NCBI RefSeq assembly: GCF_007856155.1
Contig: NZ_CP042266.1
Location: forward strand, 6,076,001-6,140,000
Length of the DNA: 64,000 bases
Direction of reading: 5' to 3'
Origin: Streptomyces qinzhouensis
GTDB taxonomy: Bacteria > Actinomycetota > Actinomycetes > Streptomycetales > Streptomycetaceae
The translations under genes and the position numbers were made by a program. The notes below the pieces were generated by a model. It worked only from the letters and a program-made list of their open reading frames with translations. It was not told the DNA's origin and made no database searches. Positions 8,406-15,614 of this stretch are shown piece by piece (position 1 is the first letter of the stretch; each line of letters starts with the position of its first letter).

Positions 8406-10994
8406 TCAGAACATCCCCGAGGCGTCATCGTCGATCGGACGGCGGGCTTCGGCCAAGGCGACCTCGTGGATGAACCACTCCAGTACGGACTGGATCTCCT
8501 CGGTGTGCGAGGCAAAGACCTCCAGCGGGAAGGAGGGGCGCAGATCGAGTTTGGCCTCGGCGAGGTGGATACCGTTGACGGCGTTGAACCGTTCCATCAG
8601 GGCTCGGCGCAGCGGCTCGTCGTCGAACGGCGGACGCCGCTTGAGGTACTGGAAGACGACCTCCGCAGTTCCGCTCACCGGGTAGATGCCGATCGGCCAC
8701 ACGGCACGTGGCGAGCCCGGCCCGCCCGCGTCCACGGTCGGGGAGCAGCTGGTCTCGTTCGCCTTGCCGTAGACCTGGTAGCCGCCCTGTTCCGTCCAGA
8801 AGCGCAGTGCTGCCAGGACGCCTTCGGCGACCTCCGGCGTCTGGTTCGCGCGCAGCAGCGTTTCGAAGCGGGTGCCCGCCTCGTCGCCGCCGGTCCGCGC
8901 CGCGGCCGCCCCGGCCGGGGTCTCCTCCGGCGGCTCCTTGCCCACGAGGACGGCCAGGTCGGTGCTGCTCAGCCGGTGGGCCTTCGAGGCCCGGCCGTTC
9001 TCGTCGAAGGGCACGCCCTCGGCCTCCAGGATGACCTTGGGGTCCCCGGAGTGCCGGTCGTCGGTCCACCGGAATCCGCCCGCGATCCGGCCGTCGGCGG
9101 TCAGCACGCGGTACGCGCAGTGCAGTCCCGTCCTGGCCGCCACATGGTTGCCGACCGCGACGGCACTGGTACCGATCAGGGCGGCGAGCTCACCGTACGA
9201 CGTCCATGTCCCGGCCGGCACAGCGAGCAGGATCTCCCTCAACTCCCGCCAGCCCGCCCACTCGTCGTCCGACCGCACGACTTCGTCAAGAGGCCCGGGC
9301 CACAGGCTCACGGCCCGGTCGGCCAGTTCCTCGGCCCTGGCGAGGATCTCCCCGCGGCCCCAGCGCTCCCGCGCGGCGATCTCCTGGTTCATCCGCAGCG
9401 CACTGGAGTCGAGCAGCTCCTGCTTGCGGTGGAAGGGGTGGTTGGAGAGCCGTGCGTTCTCACCGGAGAGTGTGAGGTTTCCGAGGGTGGGCACGAGCAG
9501 GTTGTGGATCTCCTGAGGGCTCTCGCCGTCAGCGGCCTCCTCGGCCAGCAGGTCGAACCACTGCTGGGCCGGGTTCTGAGGCAGGACATGCTCGACGGTG
9601 AGCGGCGCCTTGTCGTAGTCGACGGGCTCGCTCGAGCCGTAGCTCTCCTCCAGCCGGCGCAGGATCTGGAAGCGCTGGCTGCTCCGCCCCGTCTTGTAGA
9701 AGGGGCGGGTGCGGACGGCTGCACGGACCGCGTCGTCGCCCGGCCATACCCGAGCGCCCGTACGGGGGCGCGAGAGGAACCGGCGTACCGCCTCGGCCGG
9801 GGAACCGTCCTTGTCCAGTTCCTTGGGGAGTTCCATGAACACCCGGTTGCTGCCCGTCGTGGACAGGCCCGCGAAGAGACGCCGCACCATGTAACTCTCC
9901 GCGTAGGCGAGTGCCTCCGCCGCTTCCGAGGCCGTGGTCCTGCCCTCGTCCACGAGGTCCAGGAGGTGCAGGGCCAGTGGGTAGTGGGTCTGGCCGCCCC
10001 AACGAGACAGGCGCTCCAGCACCGCCCGCAGCCCGGGATCGCCTTCCCGCTCGGGCTCCAGGATCCGCATGAGACGGTCGGCGCGCCGGGAGAACCGGGC
10101 GATCTCGGCCTCCAGCGCCGCCTCGTCCCCGCTCAGCGGCTCCAGGCGCTTCTTCTGGTCCCGGTAGATCTCGCTCTGCCGGGCCCGGCTGTTCCCTCCG
10201 ACGACGAGGTCCAGCCACACCAGCAGCTCCAGGTGGACGGGGCCGAGCAGCTCCTGCATGGGGAGCCACCGCTTGCGGTAGACGTCCTCGCCCCTGCTCG
10301 GCAGGCACATGAAGAGGTAGTTGCGCAGCAGGTCGCTCTGGCTGAGCCCCACGCCCGTATTGTTGATGGACTCGAAGATGCGGTACACGTTGTCGCCCTC
10401 GGCGGCAGTGATCGCGACGATCGAGAGGCAGTCGCCGAGAACGGACTCGACCGCCTTCACCCAGGCCTCACCACCGCTCTCCGCCCCGTCGGCCAGGGCC
10501 GCGACGAAGAAGCGGTAGGCAGCGCCGACATTTCCGGCGCCGCCGGCCTTCGGAAGGCTGTCCACGCAGGCCGTGTACGCCTCACGGTCCGCCTGCGTCG
10601 GCAGCAGCCGGTAGCCGTCGTGCCCGTCCTGATACGTGTTGACCAGGATAAGATCGTTGATACGGGCGGCCTTCTTCACCGAGCCCCGGCTCCGGTGGTG
10701 ATCCCGCAGAGCCGTGAACGCGAGCATCAAGGTGGTCATCCGCTGCTGCCCGTCGACGACGAGCCAGCGCTGCATCCCGCCCGCGACAACCCGCTCGGGC
10801 GCCAGCACGACCGAACCGAGGAAGTGACCCGAGCCGGTCCGCCCTTCCTGCCGGTCCTCGACCAGTTCCTGTACGTCGTCCCACAGCTGGCGTAACTCGT
10901 CCCGCTGCCAGCTGTAGGTGCGCTGGTAGAGCGGTACCTGAAACTGCTGCTCCCCCTGGACCAGCTTGCTGAACGTGGTCTCCTGAGCGTGCAC
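8406..10994 (-). CDS. GmrSD-type protein: DUF262 + HNH (DUF1524) + MGMT/ATL-like domain
   Basis: An 862-residue protein. The N-terminus has the DUF262 (ParB/Srx-like NTPase) hallmarks: PLYQRTYSW near residue 21 and DGQQRMTTL near 81. Around 470-520 TVEHVLPQN followed by GNLTLSGENARLSNHPF is the DUF1524 HNH nuclease, as in the type IV enzyme GmrSD, which cuts modified phage DNA. Around 575-660 comes an unusual domain: TWTSYGELAALIG and AVGNHVAARTG resemble the DNA-binding helix-turn-helix of alkyltransferase (MGMT/ATL) proteins. The last 160 residues are unassigned. The GTG at 10994 is chosen because GGAGAGGAC precedes it and family members begin with a similar AQETTFSKL; an upstream ATG at 11045 lacks a ribosome binding site. 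Divergent from the RelE-helicase gene. Probably restricts foreign, possibly modified, DNA. Confidence 0.88.
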   Translation of the reverse strand: MHAQETTFSKLVQGEQQFQVPLYQRTYSWQRDELRQLWDDVQELVEDRQEGRTGSGHFLGSVVLAPERVVAGGMQRWLVVDGQQRMTTLMLAFTALRDHHRSRGSVKKAARINDLILVNTYQDGHDGYRLLPTQADREAYTACVDSLPKAGGAGNVGAAYRFFVAALADGAESGGEAWVKAVESVLGDCLSIVAITAAEGDNVYRIFESINNTGVGLSQSDLLRNYLFMCLPSRGEDVYRKRWLPMQELLGPVHLELLVWLDLVVGGNSRARQSEIYRDQKKRLEPLSGDEAALEAEIARFSRRADRLMRILEPEREGDPGLRAVLERLSRWGGQTHYPLALHLLDLVDEGRTTASEAAEALAYAESYMVRRLFAGLSTTGSNRVFMELPKELDKDGSPAEAVRRFLSRPRTGARVWPGDDAVRAAVRTRPFYKTGRSSQRFQILRRLEESYGSSEPVDYDKAPLTVEHVLPQNPAQQWFDLLAEEAADGESPQEIHNLLVPTLGNLTLSGENARLSNHPFHRKQELLDSSALRMNQEIAARERWGRGEILARAEELADRAVSLWPGPLDEVVRSDDEWAGWRELREILLAVPAGTWTSYGELAALIGTSAVAVGNHVAARTGLHCAYRVLTADGRIAGGFRWTDDRHSGDPKVILEAEGVPFDENGRASKAHRLSSTDLAVLVGKEPPEETPAGAAAARTGGDEAGTRFETLLRANQTPEVAEGVLAALRFWTEQGGYQVYGKANETSCSPTVDAGGPGSPRAVWPIGIYPVSGTAEVVFQYLKRRPPFDDEPLRRALMERFNAVNGIHLAEAKLDLRPSFPLEVFASHTEEIQSVLEWFIHEVALAEARRPIDDDASGMF

Positions 10995-11097
10995 GCCCGT
11001 CCTCTCCGCAAACCCCTCGATACCGAGCAGCCATTGTCGCCCCATACCATACGGTGATCAGTCGAAACGTCGGCACACGCGTGACCCGGGGGCACAC
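10995..11097. promoter_or_regulatory. Divergent promoter region, GmrSD-like / RelE-helicase
   Basis: A 103-bp stretch between two defence genes transcribed in opposite directions, so both promoters must lie here or reach into the coding ends. GGAGAGGAC serves the leftward GTG start and a G-rich patch precedes the rightward ATG at 11098. No confident -10/-35 boxes or operator were identified. Confidence 0.5.
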
Positions 11098-13227
11098 ATG
11101 GCGACACTGGGAATCCACAAAGACTTCCTCCTGGAGTTCGCCAAGCTGGAGAAGCCCGTCCAGAAGCGGGTCCACGAGATCTTCGGCAAATTCCGCGAGC
11201 ACCGCCACGCCGGGCTCCACCTGGAGAAACTGGAGAATCCCCGTGACTCCCGGATCCGGACCATCCGCGTCAGCAAGTTCATGCGCGGCGTCGTTCTCGC
11301 ACCGGACTCCGGCGACAGTTTCCTTCTCCTGAAGGTCATGGCGCACGACGACGCCATCGCCTGGGCACTGAGTCATCGGGCGACAGTGAACTCGGCGACC
11401 CAGGGCATCGAACTGCGCAACGACATCGCCTTGGAACAAGCCACCGCCGACGTACACGATGCCCCGGCCGCGACGGAGAGTCGGCTCTTCACCGATGTCG
11501 CCGACAAGGAACTGACCCGACTCGGCATCGACCCCGATCTGCTTCCACTCGTGCGGAACCTCAGCACCGAGGCTCAACTCGACGCGCTCCGCAAGATCCT
11601 TCCCGAGCAGCAGTACGACGTGCTCGCCGGTCTGGCCGCGGGGCTGACCCCGGAGGACGTCTGGCGCGAGTCCGTGGCCGTACACGCCGAACGGACCGCC
11701 GCCGAGGTGCGGCAGACCCCTGCCGATGACGAACTCACCGCCGCCATGGCCCGCTCGCAGGGGCGCATTGCCCTGCTCTCCGGGCCCGAAGAGCTGCTGG
11801 ACGTTCTGTCCCGGCCGTTCGATGCCTGGCGGGTCTTCCTGCACCCCAGCCAGCGGCGCATCGCCTACCACCCCTCCTACAAGGGACCCGCCCGGGTGAC
11901 CGGCGGCCCCGGCACCGGCAAGACCGTGGTCGCCCTGCACCGCGCTCTGCATCTCGCGCAACAGCTGCCGGATGACGCGCCCGACGAATCGGTGCTGCTC
12001 ACGACCTTCACCAGAAATCTCGCAGCCGATCTGCGCCACGGACTCGAACTCCTCATCCCGGACGAGGCGCTGCGCGCGAAAATCCGTGTCGTCAATGTCG
12101 ACGCCCTCGCGAATCAGCTTGTACGCGAGGACCGGGGCGGCCCGCTGACCATTCTGACCAGCCAGAAGGAGATCCACTCTCGCTGGAACGCCCTCGCCCG
12201 CAAACTCGGGCTCGACTACAGCGACGTCTTCCTCGACCAGGAATGGCGGCAGGTCGTCCTGGCCCAGGACCTGCGCTCGCCCGAGACCTACCTCAAGGCT
12301 TCACGCAGCGGTCGGGGCACCGCGCTGAGCCCGCTGCGGCGCGCCCAGGTCTGGCGTGCCGTCGAGGGGTTCACACGGGAACTGCGCCAGGCCGGGGAAT
12401 GGACATTCCTCCAGGTGTGCGCCGAGGCCGCCCGGCTGCTGGAGCCACGAACCGACCGCCCATTTCGCCATGTGGTGATCGACGAAGCCCAGGACCTCCA
12501 TCCGACGCAGTGGCGTTTGCTGCGGGCGTTGGTCGCCCCCGGGCCCGACGATTTGTTCATCGCCGGAGACACCCACCAACGCATTTACGGCAACAAGGTG
12601 TCACTGCGAAGCCTCGGCGTGAACGTGAGCGGCAGGTCCCACCGGTTGCGCATCAACTACCGCACCACGCACGAGATCCTGCAGTGGTCGGCCTCCCTGC
12701 TCGGCGGGGAGCGCTTGGACGACATGGACGGCGGAAGCGAATCGCTGACGGGGTACCGGTCCGTGCTGAACGGCGGGCATCCCGAGCTGAGGGCATCGAC
12801 CGACAAGGCCGAGGAGATCGCGGACCTCACGGCGCGCATCGCCCAGTGGGTGAACGACGGGGTGGAACCGAGCGAGATCGGAGTGGCCGTCCGATATCTG
12901 CAACTGGGCAAGGAGATCGCGCACGCGCTGGTCCAAGCCGATCTGCACGTCCGTCTCCTCGGCACCGCTCAGACCGCCGGCGACGGCATCTGCATCGGGA
13001 CCATGCACCGCATGAAGGGACTGGAGTTCCGCTGCGTCGCCGTCGCCGGTGTGATCGACAGCGTCGTTCCCCTGGCCTCGGCCCTGACACCCGCGGAAGT
13101 GGACGCCCAGCAGCACCGGGAAGACATGCTCGGCGAGTTGAGCCTCCTCTTCGTCGCCTGCACTCGCGCACGTGAGGTCCTGCGGGTCTCCTGGCACGGC
13201 GTACCGAGCCCGTTCCTCGCACCCTGA
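11098..13227 (+). CDS. UvrD-family helicase with N-terminal RelE/ParE-like domain
   Basis: A 709-residue protein. Residues 1-92 have the pattern of RelE/ParE-fold toxins: FLLEFAKLEKPVQKRV, a KF...H segment, LEKLENPRDSRIRTIRV, then LLLKVMAHDDAIAWAL. A linker of about 170 residues leads to a superfamily 1A helicase: Walker A GGPGTGKTVVALHRA near 270, Walker B VVIDEAQDLHP near 459, GDTHQRIYG, motif IV-like RLRINYRTTHEI, GTMHRMKGLEF near 636 and FVACTRAREVL near 686. It is shorter than UvrD/PcrA (about 720-780 residues without any extra domain), so the accessory subdomains are reduced. No separate antitoxin gene is adjacent. The toxin-like part may be a nucleic-acid-binding or RNase module rather than an active toxin. 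Placement opposite GmrSD suggests a defence role. Confidence 0.85.
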   Translation: MATLGIHKDFLLEFAKLEKPVQKRVHEIFGKFREHRHAGLHLEKLENPRDSRIRTIRVSKFMRGVVLAPDSGDSFLLLKVMAHDDAIAWALSHRATVNSATQGIELRNDIALEQATADVHDAPAATESRLFTDVADKELTRLGIDPDLLPLVRNLSTEAQLDALRKILPEQQYDVLAGLAAGLTPEDVWRESVAVHAERTAAEVRQTPADDELTAAMARSQGRIALLSGPEELLDVLSRPFDAWRVFLHPSQRRIAYHPSYKGPARVTGGPGTGKTVVALHRALHLAQQLPDDAPDESVLLTTFTRNLAADLRHGLELLIPDEALRAKIRVVNVDALANQLVREDRGGPLTILTSQKEIHSRWNALARKLGLDYSDVFLDQEWRQVVLAQDLRSPETYLKASRSGRGTALSPLRRAQVWRAVEGFTRELRQAGEWTFLQVCAEAARLLEPRTDRPFRHVVIDEAQDLHPTQWRLLRALVAPGPDDLFIAGDTHQRIYGNKVSLRSLGVNVSGRSHRLRINYRTTHEILQWSASLLGGERLDDMDGGSESLTGYRSVLNGGHPELRASTDKAEEIADLTARIAQWVNDGVEPSEIGVAVRYLQLGKEIAHALVQADLHVRLLGTAQTAGDGICIGTMHRMKGLEFRCVAVAGVIDSVVPLASALTPAEVDAQQHREDMLGELSLLFVACTRAREVLRVSWHGVPSPFLAP

Positions 13228-13261
13228 CACAGCCCTCGGTCTGCGCCGGGCGCCGGGAAGC

Positions 13262-13278
13262 CGGGTGACAGGCACCCG
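13262..13278. promoter_or_regulatory. Inverted repeat upstream of the Pycsar-like operon
   Basis: Six-base arms cgggtg and cacccg are separated by five bases (acagg). It lies 35 bp past the helicase stop and about 170 bp before the effector start. It could be an operator for the Crp-family protein encoded in the operon, or part of a G/C-rich terminator for the helicase. Spacing between GTG and CAC is five, not the six bases of classical Crp sites, so the assignment is weak. Confidence 0.3.
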
Positions 13279-13446
13279 CCCGGGCACGACATCGCCTCCG
13301 GAGCGCCACCGCGCAGGATTCGACGCCAAGAAGTGATGCATCCGGCGGTCCCCGTGCCCTTCGGTAGGCAACACACCTCGCCGACGGGCAGCAGGCTGGT
13401 CACCGCCGTAGCAAGTACGCAAGGTATGCGGAGGGTGTGGGGCTGG

Positions 13447-13938
13447 ATGCACGAGCCATGGGAATTTCCGGCGGAGGTGCAGCGCCTGCAAGGGCATGCC
13501 GAGCGTGCCTTCGTCGAGGTACAACGGGCGGACACCAAGGCCACGGCGTTGTGTGGAATAGCCGGCGGACTGCTGGCCGCAGGCGTCGCCGTACTGGCGG
13601 GCACCCATGACATGCCCCTGCTCGCGGCGATCTTGCTGGTGCTGATGTGCCTGTTACTGATGGCAGCGATGGGGGCCGCGTTGCTCACCCTTCGCCCCTC
13701 GGTCCCTAGGTCGGGATTAGGTGCCGAACTGATGAGCGAAGCGCTCGTGGATTACCGGGTCGGAGTGAGCGCGGCTGCACGTGGGGAGCTTGAACGGCAT
13801 GTCGAGGCGCGTCGATTGGAGGTACTCGCCTGGCTTGCAGACAGGAAGCTGCGAGCGGCCCGACTGTCCGTTGATTTTGCCCTGGCAGCTCTAGTGATGG
13901 CTGGAATATGCCTATTGAGCAATATTCTGGTCGGTTGA
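13447..13938 (+). CDS. Pycsar effector-like membrane protein (PycTM family)
   Basis: A small membrane protein of about 163 residues. VQRADTKATALCGIAGGL at residues 26-42 is the signature of the PycTM (DUF5706) family: a cytoplasmic helix with ADTKAT running into the first membrane helix (about 34-50). Hydrophobic helices at about 57-81 and 143-161 follow, the latter after a charged helical stretch. In Pycsar systems this type of protein senses cCMP or cUMP and disrupts the inner membrane, causing abortive infection. First gene of a plus-strand operon, 43 bp before a Crp-family gene. ATG 13447 gives the usual family length; in-frame starts at 13426 and 13333 are possible. Family assignment is from motif and topology only. 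Confidence 0.75.
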   Translation: MHEPWEFPAEVQRLQGHAERAFVEVQRADTKATALCGIAGGLLAAGVAVLAGTHDMPLLAAILLVLMCLLLMAAMGAALLTLRPSVPRSGLGAELMSEALVDYRVGVSAAARGELERHVEARRLEVLAWLADRKLRAARLSVDFALAALVMAGICLLSNILVG

Positions 13939-13981
13939 GACGATCGCCTGAGTGTGTCGGGGCCGCACAGCAGGGGGACCT

Positions 13982-14641
13982 GTGTATCAGCCGCATGCCA
14001 CGGTGATCGGCGACAAGGTATGGGCACGCCTGAAGGAGCTCGCACCGCAGCGCGTCAGGCCCGCTCGGAGTGTGCTGCTCCGCCAGGGAGATCCGGCAAC
14101 GCATGTGATCGTGCTGGAGGCGGGGTCAACGTTGATCACCCTGGCGGGGGAGTGCGGGGAGAGGACGCTGCTCGCCGTGCGGGGCGCCGGCGAGTTGCTC
14201 GGGGAGCTGGCTGTTCTGGACTCTCAGCCGCGCACCGCCACCGTCATCGCCGCCGAGCCCTGCCTCGTCCACATCATCCCGGCCACCGACTTTCTCGGTT
14301 TCGTCGACGAGCATGATCTGCTCGCCCCGTTACTGCGTCACGCCATCGCCCGAGTCAAGGAGTCGGAGGCTGTCCGGCTCGAACTGGCCACAGCCTCCGT
14401 TCCGCTGCGTCTGGCATCAGCCCTGTCGCGACTGGTCGACGCCGCGTCCGATGCGGCCCCGGACCTCGCCGTGCGCCTGACGCAGACAGAGCTGTCCCAG
14501 ATGATCGGGGCTTCCCGCAACGCGGTGGTCAACGCGCTCAAGCCCTGGCGCGAACAGGACTGGGTCCGCACCGCCTCCGGCGGCGGGCTCCTCGTACGCG
14601 ACATTCATTCGATTCAGTCGCACGCACGTGCGCAGGCGTGA
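13982..14641 (+). CDS. Crp/Fnr-family regulator with intact cyclic-nucleotide site
   Basis: A 219-residue transcription factor. The N-terminal beta-roll contains LGELAVLDSQPRTATVIA, a near-consensus phosphate-binding cassette retaining both the Glu of GEL (ribose contact) and the Arg of PRTA (phosphate contact), so it should bind a cyclic nucleotide. A long dimerisation helix follows, then the Crp-type helix-turn-helix LTQTELSQMIGASRNAVVNAL and a GGGLLV wing. Start: GTG 13982 after GGGGGAC; a GTG at 13952 in the same frame is less well placed. It lies between the PycTM-like effector and a nucleotidyl cyclase, so its ligand is probably the cyclase product. Autoregulation of the operon is likely but not shown. 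Confidence 0.88.
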   Translation: MYQPHATVIGDKVWARLKELAPQRVRPARSVLLRQGDPATHVIVLEAGSTLITLAGECGERTLLAVRGAGELLGELAVLDSQPRTATVIAAEPCLVHIIPATDFLGFVDEHDLLAPLLRHAIARVKESEAVRLELATASVPLRLASALSRLVDAASDAAPDLAVRLTQTELSQMIGASRNAVVNALKPWREQDWVRTASGGGLLVRDIHSIQSHARAQA

Positions 14642-14743
14642 CGGGCCGCACTTCGGATGTGCCCACTGCTGGGCAGCGGCAGCCGTCCCACCGGATGAGC
14701 ATGGGCACTTCCCCGACCGCCTGTGCCGAAAGGACGGTGCCCG

Positions 14744-15559
14744 ATGGATACGCCGCTGCACGCAGAGCCCTTGGACGTGCCCGCCGAACTCGCTCTGCTG
14801 TCGATCGACATGGAGAAGTACAGCCAGATCCCCGAGGCGAGGAAGGCCGCCGCCCGGTGCGACGTGGACGACATCGTGGCGACCGTGCTCGCCGAATGCC
14901 GACTGCCCGCCCCGCAGGGGCTGCCCGGTGGTTACAAGGACAACGGCGATGGAGCGATCCTGCTGTTCCCGCCCGCGGTACTGGCCCGGCTCGTGGACCC
15001 GCTGCTGGTCCGGCTCAATGCGGCGCTGGTCCGCTACGAGCAGCAGCGTTTGGCCAGTAGTCCCGTCCTGCGACTGCGGGCTGGCGTGCACGTCGGCCCG
15101 CTGTCCCTGCCCGACCACCGCGGCAACGCCATCGACGACACCACCCGGCTGCTCGACAGCCAAGCGGCCCGCCAAGCGCTGTCCGCCGCGAAGGACAGCG
15201 GTGCGTTCCTCGCGGTGGCCTTGTCCGAGATCGTCTATCAGCGCACCGTCCACGCGGGCCGTACACCTGACCTGCGTTCACACCACTTCCTCGAGGCGAC
15301 GGCCCGCGTCAGCGACAAGCCCGACTTCGAGCAGCCGTGCCGGATCCATGTGCCGGGTCTGACCGGACCGGCCGTACGCCCCTACCTCACCGACGCAGCG
15401 TCGCCGACTGCCGCTCCCTCGGCACCCGTACAGCCGAGCAGTGTGCCGACGGCACCGGCTGCCGGCAGCGGCGGCACGTTCCAGTTCCACGATCAGGTCA
15501 ACGAACCCACGATCGCCAACATCATCGAAACCCTGCGGATCGAGCGCCCCCGGCGGTGA
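14744..15559 (+). CDS. Class III nucleotidyl cyclase, Pycsar-like
   Basis: A 271-residue soluble cyclase. LLSIDMEKYS (Asp22) corresponds to the first metal-binding Asp, GYKDNGDGAILLFP holds the second metal Asp (Asp69) with the specificity Lys65 just before it, LRAGVHVGPL is the conserved RxGxHxG strand, and GNAIDDTTRLLDSQA (Arg135) corresponds to the transition-state block, with Asp where adenylyl cyclases have the usual Asn. It therefore looks catalytically competent, making a cyclic mononucleotide; base preference cannot be read. Residues 215-243 are an Ala/Pro/Ser linker ending in GSGG, followed by a 23-residue tail (245-267) that resembles residues 75-97 of the next gene product. ATG 14744 follows AAGGACGG. 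Likely triggers the PycTM effector and the Crp regulator. Confidence 0.82.
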   Translation: MDTPLHAEPLDVPAELALLSIDMEKYSQIPEARKAAARCDVDDIVATVLAECRLPAPQGLPGGYKDNGDGAILLFPPAVLARLVDPLLVRLNAALVRYEQQRLASSPVLRLRAGVHVGPLSLPDHRGNAIDDTTRLLDSQAARQALSAAKDSGAFLAVALSEIVYQRTVHAGRTPDLRSHHFLEATARVSDKPDFEQPCRIHVPGLTGPAVRPYLTDAASPTAAPSAPVQPSSVPTAPAAGSGGTFQFHDQVNEPTIANIIETLRIERPRR

Positions 15560-15614
15560 GGCGTCTGCCCACCCACCCCTGCTGTTCTCCGTCGAGTCAC
15601 CCTGGAGTTCCCAC

